Made by a program: the position numbers and the translations under genes. The notes beneath the pieces are model-generated. The model did no database searches. It saw only the letters and a program-made list of their open reading frames with translations, and was not told the DNA's origin. From contig NW_020825381.1 of the NCBI RefSeq assembly GCF_003286085.1, positions 1-64,000 on the forward strand: 64,000 bases of DNA, given 5' to 3'. How positions within the stretch are numbered: the stretch's first letter is position 1; every line of letters begins with the position of its first letter. This DNA comes from Drosophila persimilis. Its lineage: Eukaryota > Arthropoda > Insecta > Diptera > Drosophilidae. Below are positions 18,276 through 30,026 of the stretch, piece by piece.

Positions 18276-21200
18276 CCTACTACGTCTCCTATTCAGACAG
18301 ACTTATGCCCAGGCCCCAATCTTTCAAGTTCTCTTGTTGCCGCTTCATCACCATGCTCGCCTCCTGCTCAGAATCTTAGCTCAGACGTAGTGCTTCTAGC
18401 CACGACAGTCATTATGATAAAGAGTCGAGTTGGTGATCTTCTTCCTTGTCGGGCTCTTCTGGATTCAGGCTCTCAGATTAATTTAATAACCTCTCGCTTT
18501 GCTCAGAGGCTTCAGCTGAAACGAGCCAAAGGGTCGGTATCAGTATCGGGTATCGGCGCTGATTCTGCATTTCACACGGAAGGTTCAGTTAATTTGGTCA
18601 TTCAATCCAGGACTTCCGATTACTTCACGAGTCTCACAGCTCTCGTTGCTCCACGTATTACAGGAAACCAGCCTGCTTCTTCATTTGATGTATCCAAATG
18701 GGAAATGCCATCCAATATCAGCCTTGCTGACCCACACTTTAACAAATCTCAGCGCATCGATGTACTTATTGGAGCCAGCTTATTTTACGACATTTTATGC
18801 GTTGGACAGATCAAATTGGAGAGGGGACTTCCTATAATACAAAAAACCCGTCTCGGCTGGGTTGTCACAGGTGGAGGTCAGTACTCCCGCAGCTCAGTGC
18901 TCCTAGCTGCCTCTAGTTCGACGGAATTGAGTCAAACGCCTACCGTTGGTTTGGATGAGCTAGTGCGAAGGTTCTGGGAAGTGGAAAACTGCCACGGTCC
19001 CGCTACAGAAGCAACAAAGGAGGAAATTGCTTGCGAGGAACATTTCAAAAAACATTGCGGTCGGCTTCCAAGTGGCGAATATTGCGTTCAATTGCCTTTA
19101 AAGCTGAGTGACAGTCTTCTTGGAGATTCTTATCAACAAGCCTATCGCAGATTTCTCAATCTAGAGCGCAAGTTGGTTCGCAAACCGCTTCTCAAGGCCC
19201 AATACGCCGCATTTATAAAGGAATACGTCGATTTGAATCACATGTCCCCTGTCAAAAGTGACGCACTTAAACAATGCAAATTTTTTCTTCCTCATCACTG
19301 CGTCTTAAGAGAAGACAAAACCACCACAAAACTCCGAGTAGTTTTCGACGGATCCGCTTGTACATCTACAGGATATTCCCTCAACGATATATTGATGTCA
19401 GGCCCAACAATTCAGCCAAAGTTAGTTACGACTCTTCTTCGATTTCGTACCTTTCGTATAGCATTGACTGGTGACATTTGTAAAATGTATAGATGCGTCC
19501 GTGTCTCGCCCCAAGATAGTTTTCTGCAGTGCATACTGTGGCGTGACTCACCCCTCGAGGAGCTAAGGACATTCAAGCTGGATACCGTGGACCTATGGAA
19601 CGAAACCAGCAGCATTTCTGGCCGTCCGTTCTATGCACCAACTAGCGGCAGACGAGAGTTCGTCATATCCAATTGGCTCTGAAGTTGTGCTGCGGGACTT
19701 TTACGTGGATGATTTGCTAACGGGGGGAGATACTACAAATGAGGTGCTGGAAATAATTCGCCAGGTGTCAGGACTATTAGCCAAAGGAAATTTCAAGATC
19801 AGAAAATGGTGTTCCAACGATACATATGTACTCGATCAAACACCCCATGAAGATAGGGAAACATTTGTTAAATTTACTGATGGCAGCGATGTAACCAAGA
19901 CGCTAGGTTTAGCATGGAATCCCACTTCGGATGAGCTATTATTTTCATTCTGTCCCAATCAAGTCCCTTCGAAACCAACTAAGCGAGTTGTATTGTCAAC
20001 TATTGCACGATTTTATGATCCACTCGGACTTATAGGGCCAGTTATTACTAAAGCAAAAATATTTCTACAGCAGCTGTGGAAAGAAAAGCTTCATTGGGAT
20101 GAAAGTCTGCCAGTCTCCTTACGCACAACTTGGATCAACTTTATTCAGCAGTTTGACTCTATGCAACAAATTTCTTTCCCGCGCCTATCTTTCCTTCGAA
20201 GCAGCAACCTTGAAATGCATGGATTTTGTGATGCCAGCATGAGTGCTTATGGAGCTTGCATCTACGCTGTTTCGCAAGGCGACAATGGAGTCAAGGCAAA
20301 TCTTCTATCTTCCAGATCTCGTGTAGCGCCACTGAAGACTATCACAATACCCAAGTTGGAATTATGTGGTGCAGCGCTACTCGCTCAGCTTATGCATGAA
20401 GTGTCTTTGATGAACTTCAAGTGCTCTTATTATTGCTGGTGTGACTCCACAGTCGTTTTGGCTTGGATCAAGAATCAACCATCCAACTTCAATGTATTTG
20501 TCGCTAATAGACTTTCTGTTATTCAGGAACTCACATCTGGAATGTCTTGGCTGCACGTGCCAACTGATCTAAACCCTGCCGATATGCTTTCTCGAGGATC
20601 ATTACCAGCTGAGCTCATCAATTCTCATCTTTGGAAGTATGGACCTACATACTTGACAGCCAGTAAGGATCAATGGCCAAGTACACCTGCTCTTCCAGAG
20701 CCGGTTTTGGAGGCACGAAAAACCATACTAATTACAAACTGCGCGTCAAGATATTTGGTGGAAGAATCAAAGTTTGTAAATTCCTTCCCCAAAATGCAAC
20801 GAATTTTTGCGTATGTATGCAAATTCATTCATCGACGAAAGTCTGGAATAACTGTGGAGGACTTGCGTTTGGGAACCGAACTGCTTATTCGTCTTACTCA
20901 ACAATCTCGTCTATCCACTGAAATAAGAGCCCTGGAAACGCGAAAGGACATCAAGGCTTCAAGCTCGATCGCCTCTCTTTCGCCATTTTTAGATGATTGC
21001 GGTTTGCTTCGAGTTGGAGGGCGTCTTAAAAACTCTACCTTGGACTTTGAAGCACGGCATCCCATAATATTGCCCAAGAATCATTCCATCACTTCTGCTC
21101 TGATACGGCACTTACACGAAAAGCACCTTCACGCTGGACCCCAGTCGCTATTAGCCATCATTCGTCAAACGTACTGGCCAATCGGTGGCCGAAAGACCGT

Positions 21201-22278
21201 AGCACACGTAATCCAAAAGTGTGTCAGATGCTTTAGAGTGAAGCCTCGAACTCTCGAGCAAATAATGGCAGATCTTCCGGTGGACAGAGTCAGCGAATCT
21301 CGTGCATTTTTAGTTACCGGCGTGGACTATTGCGGTCCGTTCCTGTATAAATCAGAAGTTCGAAACCGGCCCCCACTAAAGTGCTACATGAGCATTTTTA
21401 TATGCTTCTCCACCAAGGCGGTTCACATCGAGCTTGTGAAGGATCTTACAACATCTGCGTTCCTCTCTGCTCTTCGCCGTTTCATTTGCACCCGTGGAAG
21501 ACCGATTCGTATTTGGTCAGATAATGCCACAAATTTTGTTGGAGCGCGGAACGAACTGGCGGAACTTAAGTCGCTATTCCTAAGCGACAGTCATCAAGAA
21601 GCCGTGCATCAAGCTTTTCTCAACGATTGCATCGATTGGCGTTTCATTCCTCCTAGATCGCCACATTTTGGAGGATTGTGGGAGGCGTCAGTCAAGCTTG
21701 CTAAGCATCATCTTCGACGTGCCCTCGGATCCTCGCTTCTTGGATTTGATGAGCTGCGCACTCTCGCGTGCAATATCTGTGCAATCATTAATTCAAGGCC
21801 ATTGTTTCCTCTTTCAGAGAACCCTGCAGATCTCGATGTACTCACGCCCAGCCATTTTCTAGTTGGCGCCCCTATCACAACCTTCTTGGAGCCTGACTTG
21901 GTTCATTTAAACGTCGATCGCTTGGACCGTTGGCAGAAGGTCACACAGCTTCAGCAAATCTTTTGGTCTCGCTGGCGCCAATCGTATTTAACCAGTCTTC
22001 AAGAAAGAACGAAGTGGCGCACCCGGAATCCTGAGCTTCACGTCAATGATGTCGTTCTTGTTAAGGACGAGAACTTCCCTCCTCTGAAGTGGCCTCTAGC
22101 GAGAATCCTCGAGCTCATCCCAGGAGCTGATGGCGTATCTCGAGTCGCCTTGATCAGGATGGCTACAGGTGTTAGCCGAAGAGCACTTGCAAAACTATGT
22201 CTATTGCCTCTACGAGATGAGGTGAAAGGCATGGATCCTTCCACGGGGGGAGTATGTTCGGGCGAAGCCCGAGTGTAA
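18276..22278 (+). pseudogene. BEL1 Pol (protease, RT, RNase H, integrase) with one base-insertion frameshift
   Basis: The protease site ALLDSGSQINLIT lies at about 18450-18490. RT begins with LPHHCVLREDKTTTKLRVVF and GDICKMYRCVRV (about 19290-19500). An extra G at 19589-19590 (ACCGTGGACCTATGG) breaks the frame within the conserved TV-TYGT motif. The downstream frame carries FYVDDLLTGGDT (about 19700), RNase H (GFCDASMSAYGA, CWCDSTVVLAWI, PTDLNPADMLSRG), the integrase zinc region (HLHAGPQSLLAIIR ... CVRCFRVK) and the core (VDYCGPF, SDNATNFVGA, LWEASVK with Asp, Asp, Glu). A C-terminal DUF5641-type tail ends at 22278. Apart from the two breaks it looks complete. Confidence 0.9.
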
Positions 22279-22730
22279 ATTTTATACCATTGTTTTATTG
22301 CCTATCAATTCACTTTCTTTTCTATTTTGGTCATTATACTAAACTAACGTAACGTAAGCGTAGCTTTATCTATGCTCGCTCAGCAACATGCTCTCATTTA
22401 ATCATCTATTCTTATCTATGCTCGCTCTTGTTATCTTTTCTTTCCTATGCCGTCGCTAAGCCGTCAGCAGCTGCGCCTGCTCAAGCAGTTACCGCTTGAT
22501 ATAGTTGGAGAACAGACCCTTTTTGTCCCCAATCTATTACTTTGGCTCGAGATCGGCTCGCTTGCCTCATCCAAGTGTGTCACTCTAATACTATTGTAAA
22601 AGGCTCTGGCATCTTCGGCCACCCTCAACACACAAAATACCTATAATAAAATTTATAACGTTTTCGGAAATTAATAATTTGTGAAATTATTGAACAATCA
22701 TAGTCAGCGAAAAAGCTCGTTGTCTCAACA
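22255..22730 (+). repeat. 3' LTR of BEL1 (476 bp)
   Basis: It has the same length and, as far as I can see, the same sequence as the 5' LTR. The pol frame runs 24 bases into it. It ends CTCAACA before the CAAGC duplication. Confidence 0.95.
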
Positions 22731-23648
22731 CAAGCCTTGAAGTCAATCAGGCAAATTCCACCATACGACGGATGCCAAGAACGTCTAAGTTCGTTCATAA
22801 GCAGAATTGAGTACATCTCCGGATTGTACCCAACAGAAGACCTCCGACAACAAAGCATCATGTACGGAGCCACTGAGGGTCAACTGTGCGGACGAGCACA
22901 ACTTTTATCACAGAGCCTTCAACCCAACACCTGGAGTGATCTAAAGGAAGCCCTAATCAGCAAATTCAACAACCACACTCCATACGAGACGCTACTACAA
23001 CAATTACACGATACCAAATTCAATGGGAGTATTCGTAAGTTCATAGAGGAACTAGAAATTAAGTCCAATGTTATAATAAGCAAACTAAATCTGGAAACTA
23101 GCGCAGAAAATAAGATAATCTTTAAAAACGCTCTGGAAAATGCCACCAGACATACCATAGAAGATGCTCTACCCAATAGACTGTTCATTATCTTAGCAAA
23201 GAAGGATATTTCTACTATGGCTAAACTAGAAAAATCAGCTCAAGAGTTAGGAATCTACGAAAATTTCGTAAATGATAACAAGAATCATGAACACTCAAGA
23301 AACGGAAATAACAATCGTAGGAACGTTGGAACTTATTACCCTCGCTATAGTAGTAACGATTATAACAATCAAAGCACAAGTACTTCCAGAAATAATCATG
23401 GAACGAATCGAAATAATTCAGGAAATAATGCAGTAAATAATAAAGGATTATTTAATGAATTTAGAAATTCCTTAAACCAAGGCAGAGCACAGAATCCCAC
23501 TAACTATCAAATTAACCAGACTCAGGCAGGTAGCAGTGCACCGAATCAGCCAGTCAAACGATCTAGGGAAAGCCAAAGTGGACATATGAAAATGGATGTA
23601 AATTTTCAGCAGAGTGCCTCGGAAGAAATCGAGGAGGACCATATATAG
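22731..23648 (+). pseudogene. Errantivirus Gag, main part (interrupted at its start by BEL1)
   Basis: The frame resumes in register from the target duplication and runs to TAG at 23646. It encodes a helical capsid-like region (SSFISRIEYISGLYPTEDLR, LLQQLHDTKFNGSIRKFIEE) and then an Asn/Arg-rich nucleocapsid-like tail (RNGNNNRRNVGTYYPRY) without CCHC knuckles, as usual in the 17.6/297 and gypsy groups. The frame is clean apart from the BEL1 insertion, so loss of Gag here comes from that insertion. Confidence 0.85.
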
Positions 23649-25970
23649 AAATAATTGTAAATAATAAAAAGTTAAGAGGTATCGCGGACTCGGGATCGTC
23701 GATAAAAATTCCCGTCGTCGGGAAAGTCGATAGCGACAACCTTACCGTCCATACCATCAAAGGACCCGTCCGTCTGACGTCCGTACACGTAATGCAACCA
23801 AAAACTGTCCGACAAAACAAAAATTTTATATTCATAATTTTTCTGAAAATTATGACATACTCTTAGGCAGAGAATATTTGATGGCGAGCAAAGCCGTCAT
23901 CGATTACCGAAATGGAACGGTAACGTTAGGAGAAAGGTCATACCCAATCATCCAAAGTGGAGAAGCAATTGCCGACGGCAAGAACGCACACAAAGGTGAT
24001 AAGTAATCTTCAAAGAAAGATATAACTACACCCAAGTGCCTTGACCCATCTCCTGAAGGAGAGCAATACTTCGCTTCCGCATTAGAGAATGAATTAAGGG
24101 AATGTAACCAGCTAAGGTTGGAACATCTAAATGACGAAGAAAAGGAGAAACTAAAGAAAGTTCTCTATGAATTTAAGGACGTGCAGTATAAAGAAGGTGA
24201 CATTTTGACCTTCACTAGTACTATAAAGCACGAAATTAAAACCCATCACGAAGATCCTGTATATCGTCGACCATATAAGTATGCTCAAATACACGATCAG
24301 GAAGTGACCCAACAAATAAAAGATATGATTAGACAGGGAATCATTCGTAAGTCGAATTCTCCCTATTGTGCACCCATTGCTATGATACCAAAGAAGATAG
24401 ATGCTTCAGGAAAGCAGAAATATCGTATGGTAGTAGATTATAGAAGTCTAAACGAGGTGACAATCAAGGACAAATTTCCTACCCCCAGAATGGACGAAAT
24501 CCTAGATAAACTAGGTAGGTGCCAATATTTGACAACAATCGATTTAGCTAAGGGATTCCATCAAATTCCCATGGAACCTAGCTCGATCCCAAAAACAGCT
24601 TTCTCCACGAACAATCTGTTAGAAGATTTAATTTTCAAAGATTGCCTTGTGTATCTAGACGACATCATTATCTATTCCACATCATTGGAAGAACATTTGT
24701 TGTCTCTTAAAAGGGTCTTTGGAAAGTTGAGAGATGCAAACCTCAAACTTCAAATGGACAAGTGTGAATTCCTTAAGAAAGAACGGAATTCCTAGGCCAT
24801 GTAGTAACAACTAACGGCATAGTTCCTAATCCAAAGAAAATATCCGCCATAATAAACTTCCCAATACCCAATACAACAACAAAAATAAAATCATTCATAG
24901 GTTTGTGCGGATTTTATAGGAAATTCATTCCCAATTTTGCTAATATAGCAAAACCAATGACACTCAAATTAAAGAAACGAGCAGTCATAGACCCAACCGA
25001 GGAAAAATACGTCGAGGCCTTCGAAAAGTTGAAAATACTTATCACCTCAGACCCCATCCTCGCATTCCCAGATTTCAACAAAATGTTCACGGTAACAACC
25101 GATGCAAGTAACATTGCATTAGGAGCAGTGTTGTCGCAAGACCACAAACCAATTTGCTATGCAAGTAGAACCTTAAACGAAAATGAAATCAATTATTCAG
25201 CAATAGAAAAGGAATTACTAGCTATAGTTTGGGCAACTAAGTATTTCAGATCATACCTGTTTGGTAGAACGTTTGAGATATTAAGTGATCACAAACCCTT
25301 GATTTGGTTGAATAACCTCAAGGAACCAAATATGAAGCTACAACGATGGAAGATCAAATTAAATGAATTCGACTTCAAAATAAAATATTTACCAGGAAAG
25401 GAGAACCATGTAGCCGATGCGCTATCAAGAGTAAAGATTAACGAAAACCTACTCGGGGAAACCATTAATAGTGATTGTGCAACGGTCCATAGCGCGCAAG
25501 AAGATAATACAAATTATATTCCACTTACAGAGCGACCAATCAATTACTATAATAGGCAAATAGAACTGAAGTTTGAATTAATTCTTTATACTTATAATCA
25601 TAAAACCAAACATAATACCACAAATAGGACACCAGCTGATATATTCATTTATGCAGGCTCACCTGATTATGACACCCAACTAAATAAAGTGAATAAAATC
25701 ACTCAATTAAATAAAAACCGCATAGAGTATGAAGTAGATACCCGCTATATACTATCACCTCTAGTTAAGTCTAAGGTAACAAATCCTTTCAAAAGGACGG
25801 GTGAAATCAGGCAGGTAGACGAAAAGCACTTTGAAGAGAAAAATAGAGGGAGAAAAATCACCCACTATAAAACAAAATTCAAAAGAAAGAAGAAATCTAA
25901 TAAAAGTAAATACGATAATTGCAGAGTACCCGAAGAGAGTACTGGGAATCCGGAGCTACAACATGATTAA
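23649..25970 (+). pseudogene. Errantivirus Pol with deletions in RT and integrase
   Basis: The protease motif GIADSGSSIKIP lies at about 23680-23715, and the frame breaks near 23865. RT at 24118-24795 has [29 protein letters not shown] and YLDDIIIYS, but about 24 residues between the palm motif and YLDD, including the FGL block, are missing. A one-base loss near 24783 shifts the frame. RNase H follows at 24903 onward (TDASNIALGAVLSQ, LSDHKPLIWL, VADALSR). After about 25545 the frame passes in register from the RNase H end to the integrase C-terminal part (NHKTKHNTTNRTPADIF), so the His/Cys zinc region and the catalytic core are deleted without breaking the ORF. It ends at 25970, overlapping the env start. 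Confidence 0.85.
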
Positions 25971-27359
25971 GATTATAATCTTACTAATGTTCACCGTCCT
26001 ACAAGCTACCGGACAGAATATAGAGATAGACCCCATCAACTCAAGGAATGGATATCTCATATTCAAAACAAATACCATTAACATACCCATTAATTATGAA
26101 TACCACTATCTAACAATTAATATAACAAAAACAGATGAAACATATCAGAGTTTACTAGAACAGGCAACCCAATTTGATAACGAAATCCAAGTTCAATATT
26201 TAGTCGTGAAATTGCAACATGAATTCAACGGCATAAAAATAGCCAAAAGAAACAGAAGAGGCCTTATAAATGCAGTAGGCGCAATATATAAATATCTATT
26301 TGGAACGTTAGATCAAGATGATAAGGTCGAATTAGAAGGGAAATTAGACAATCTGGCTAGCCACAGTGTTCAAGTTAACGAATTAAACTTAGTAATTCAA
26401 GCAGTAAATTCCGGCATAGAAGTTGCCAATAAATTAAACAAAGATAATGACAGAAATAAACAACTAGAAATATTAATATTTAACCTTCAACATTTTACTG
26501 AGTACATAGAGGATATTGAATTAGGCATGCAGCTAACAAGATTAGGTATCTTTAATCCAAAATTATTGAGGCAGGATTACCTGAAACACATCGATTCAGA
26601 GAAATTATTAAATATCAAAACATCTACTTGGTTGAAATCGAGACACTAACGAAATACTAATAATTTCCAACATCCCACGAGAGATCAGAAATATTCCTAT
26701 ACTTAAAATTGTTCCATATCCAGATGAAGATAATAACATCCTCACTGACCTAACGCAAAACAATTATTACATTCTAGAAAACGAGGTATATGAAAAAGAA
26801 TCAAAACAAAAAAAAAATTAATGACGAATGTATTTCAGGAATAGTCAAAAAAATAGAAACAAAATGTCCATACACCAAAGCACACCAAAACTTTCAAATA
26901 AGTTTCATAGAACCCAATATATTGTTAACTTGGAAATTACCAAAAACCTTATTAAACCAAGATTGCCTAAACCAAGACATACAAGTTGAAGGTAACGCAT
27001 TAATAAAAATACATAATTGCAGTGTACAATTAAACGAATTCTTAATATCCAACTCAATACCAGAATTTGCACAGAGCATATACATCAACAATAACGTAAC
27101 AAAAATTAAACCACTGTCTTATTTGCAAACCAAAGAAATCGTAATAGAAAATACGCAATTAAATAATGTATTACATGTAAGCTTAATACTACTATTTGTC
27201 ATAATCATAATAGGATTAAGCTACAAATTGTTTAGTCTAAGTAAAAGCAATAAGCCTAAAACCGACCCGCACATAGAAACATCCTTAGACGAAGACGAAG
27301 AATCCCCAGCAGGCACAATTTTAGACGCACCTGAACTATATCCAAGGATAATCGCCTGA
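25964..27359 (+). pseudogene. Errantivirus Env, frameshifted
   Basis: Env proteins of these elements mediate cell entry and resemble baculovirus F proteins. An ATG at 25964 starts a hydrophobic signal-peptide-like segment (IIILLMFTVLQATGQ). A furin-type RNRR site is followed by GLINAVGAIYKYLFG, the conserved fusion-peptide region, at about residues 100-120. The frame ends at 26649. A segment of about 140 bases with stops follows, and another frame (26790-27359) carries the rest, ending in a membrane segment (LILLFVIIIIGLSYKLF) and a short acidic cytoplasmic tail. At least two breaks make it non-functional. The overlap with the pol end is typical of env messages made by splicing. Confidence 0.85.
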
Positions 27360-27386
27360 GGACAGGCTTAAATCTAACAATGGGGG

Positions 27387-27923
27387 AGTGACATATCTAT
27401 AGTCCATGCTCCGCATACCCTTGTCTATGTCTATTACCCTGCACCCACAATACTATAAACAATCCGACAGGCAATGTAAACAAACACCCTAAGCTAGAAG
27501 TGGAACATAAAACAATAGATGGCGCACTAGAATCCAGCCGCACTAAAACCCAGCCGCACTAGAATCACGCCACTCTTCAGAGATCAATTACTAATCGATT
27601 CTCAAGAACCACGCCATCGTAGCTGACCAATCAGAGGCCCTATTCTCAGCCACCCCCAAGTAATGCAACACCGATCATACGCAGCGGAAGCCTTTCATCA
27701 AAAGCCGCCTTTCCCACATATCGATCGAGTCACGTACTCCATCTCCGAAGCCGAAGTCGAAGCCAACGCCTCCGAATCCAACTCCGAATCCCAAGCCAAG
27801 CATCATGATATAAATAGTCTACATTTGGGAAGGCAAATCAGTTCTGTTCAAGACAAACGTCCATCGCGACACCGTCGGAGAATTCAACAAAAGTTCCATT
27901 CAAGACACCGGACATCAGTCATC
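27387..27923 (+). repeat. 3' LTR of the 17.6/297-like errantivirus (truncated)
   Basis: It follows a polypurine tract and starts AGTGACATATCTATAG. It matches the left LTR except for an internal gap of about 85 bp and small changes. Similarity stops at CATCAGTCATC (27923), and a different element begins. Confidence 0.8.
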
Positions 27924-28131
27924 GTCGGGGAAATAACTAATCAATGTGCACTAAGTTTAAGTGAAAGAATAAAATCTTTTTTTAAAACGCAAAATGCAGT
28001 GTCGAAAGAGATAATAAATAAATAAAAAAAAGAGATAATCAACATACAAGATATCCAAAAATTAAAAAAAAAAAAATAAATAAAATAAATAACTACATAA
28101 TTATATTACGTTATTTCTCTAAAAAGGGAGG
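27924..28131 (+). mobile_element. 3' end of an unidentified LTR element (internal part)
   Basis: A short frame ends at 28023, then A-rich sequence leads to the purine tract AAAAAGGGAGG just before an LTR start. This fits the 3' end of the internal region of an LTR element, perhaps Copia-like, whose other end is missing. Confidence 0.4.
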
Positions 28132-28613
28132 TGTAGTATGTTGTATGCCAAATAAGCATATGCCCACCGTATTGTAGTGTATACAATATGTCAAGTGGTC
28201 ATATGCCCAAAGTTAATGTAGAGTATCACGCTCATAAACATAAAGACACTTTGTCGCAATGTTTACGTAACATAGCCACACTCAAGAGCCGTAATACGAT
28301 CAGCCCCTTATATGTGGACTGGCCTGCAGCGTGAGAACTGCAGTGTCGGCAATATATTCCAAGTGGCCGAATTAGCATTCCAATGTATACGCCTTCTGCA
28401 TATACATTCTTACAAACATAAATATACACATACATATGGCATGCTACATGATCCCGTTCTGCCGCTGCCCTTAGCGACAGAACTCAACCAAGAACATTAT
28501 GTACTTTAGGCTAAATAAGTTTATGAAGAATAAATTGAATTCATTCTGAATACAACCCGAAGAAAGAACAGAAGTTTTCGCTGCTTCTATTCTATTACGA
28601 TTCCATTTCTACA
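28132..28613 (+). repeat. LTR of about 482 bp (possibly Copia-like)
   Basis: It runs from TGTAGTATGTTG to ATTTCTACA, so the ends are inverted (TGTAG/CTACA). It sits after a polypurine tract and directly before a coding stretch of a non-LTR ORF2. It is the 3' LTR of the truncated element on its left. Confidence 0.55.
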
Positions 28614-29643
28614 ATTGGTCGTTTCTTTATTCATTACCGAACATAGATGCAACTGTTAACTCGTTTTATAGTTCTATTTACTCCGCCCTTAATACGTTTG
28701 TTCCAGATATCACTGTACCTGTATCGTCCAAGCCACCCTGGTTCTCCAAGTATTTGTCATACTTAAAAAATAATAAATCCCGGCTCTATAAAAAGTACCA
28801 GAAGTCGGGCTCCACGTTGGCCTTAGCTCTATACTCCTCCGCTCGCTCTCTGTTCCTTGCCGTCAATAGTCAGTGTTATAATCATTACCTTTCACAATGT
28901 AGTAGTAACTTTCGTAGTGATCCTAAAAAATGCTATTCGTTCGTTAACTCTAAGCGCAAGTCAAACGTTTTTCCTCCGTCCCTTCATTACCAGAACAAAA
29001 CAGAAGCTTCTGCTGTTGGTATTGCAAATTTATTCGCTAACTTTTTCCAAACAACGTACTCGTCTCATATTTACAACGCATCCACTCCGTATCCGTACCA
29101 GCTACCTCAAGCTAACAGCATTTTTCTGCCCTTTTTCGAGGAAAGCGTTGTTCTGGAAAGTTTGTCATCTATGGACATATCGTTTTCTGCGGGTCCAGAT
29201 AAGGTACCAAGTTGCATCTTAAAACACTGTGCCCATTCCCTTTGCAAACACTTGACCTTTCTCTTCAACCTCTCCTTGGAACAGTCTTGTCTCCCAGTAA
29301 TTTGGAATGAGTCCTATATCATTCCGCTTCACCAAAAAGGTTCAAGATCAAACATTGAAAACTATCGTGGTATCGCAAAGCTTTCCGCCATCCCGAAGCT
29401 TCTTGAGTTCCTGGTCACCCGGCAACTGCAACATCTTTGTTGCAGCTTGATATCTCCGTCGCAACACGGTTTTTTCAGACATCGTTCAACATCGACTAAC
29501 CTTCATGAGTTTTCTAACCTAATCCACCGTGGATTTCAAATTGGTTTGCAGACGGATGTAGTTTTTACGGACTTCAGCAAGGCATTCGATTCTGTGAACC
29601 ATGCTCTGCTTATTCACAAGCTCTCTTTATTAGGGTTCCCAAC
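28614..29643 (+). pseudogene. Non-LTR ORF2 fragment, first part (CR1/Jockey-type RT, split by BEL2)
   Basis: The frame reads the linker and fingers (SKPPWFSKYLSYLKNNKSRLYK, SFSAGPDKVPSCILKHC, WNESYIIPLHQKGS, ENYRGIAKLSAIPKLLE) to the catalytic motif A FTDFSKAFDSVNHALL at about 29563-29610. It stops at 29643 where BEL2 starts. The N-terminal endonuclease is missing because the LTR at 28132-28613 adjoins it. The second part lies at 38158. Confidence 0.85.
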
Positions 29644-30007
29644 TGTTCAGGCCAGCAATAGACAGTTTCCGCGCACTGTGCCGGCTCCGCGCGCCTCGGT
29701 CCCGGCTCGCGCTCGCGCGCTCGGAGGGGCGCTCGGATCCACAATCCACGATCCACACGGCGCTCACCGCAGCACAAAGGCAGCATAAAGCATAGATCAT
29801 AAGGCATAGAGAGTTAGTTACGATTTCACCCCCGCTTCAACCTGTCGACATACCGCGCGAATACCCAATAATTACATGAACAATATATATATATACACAC
29901 AACGAAACCCATGGGCCTTTCCTTTCTGTGACGACTGCTAGGAGTTTATACTGGAACATACACCTCGCCGTTGGATAATTGATCCTCGATCCGCTCCACT
30001 ACAAACA
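29644..30007 (+). repeat. 5' LTR of BEL2 (364 bp)
   Basis: It runs from TGTTCAGGCC to CTACAAACA. It differs from the 3' LTR at about 29793 (A/G) and about 29913 (G/C). Confidence 0.95.
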
Positions 30008-30008
30008 T

Positions 30009-30026
30009 TGGTCCTTCGAGCCGGAT
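30009..30026 (+). other. BEL2 primer-binding site
   Basis: TGGTCCTTCGAGCCGGAT begins one base after the LTR end. The tRNA was not assigned. Confidence 0.65.

Larger units (their letters stand above)
16296..22730 (+). mobile_element. BEL1: BEL/Pao LTR retrotransposon with 5-bp target duplication
   Basis: It is flanked by CAAGC (16291-16295 and 22731-22735). LTRs of 476 bp appear identical by eye. A TGGTGACCCCGACGTGA primer site follows the left LTR, and a polypurine tract (CCACGGGGGGAGTA) precedes the right one. One gag-pol unit lies inside in the same orientation as the host errantivirus. The insertion is young, yet the coding region has two single-base frame breaks. Confidence 0.95.
15497..27923 (+). 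mobile_element. 17.6/297-like errantivirus (endogenous retrovirus of insects), split by BEL1
   Basis: The LTR start AGTGACATATC, the gag-pol-env order, a furin-type site in Env and the polypurine tract AACAATGGGGG point to the 17.6/297/tom group. The element consists of 15497-16295 and 22731-27923, with BEL1 inserted at codon 11 of gag. Pol and env carry deletions and frame breaks. The right LTR stops at 27923, where another LTR element begins, so the element is not complete and its target duplication cannot be read. Confidence 0.85.

Noticed and set aside
18245-18290. Programmed -1 frameshift between BEL1 gag and pol
   Set aside because: No slippery heptamer in phase, and related elements (BEL2, BEL3) use a single ORF.
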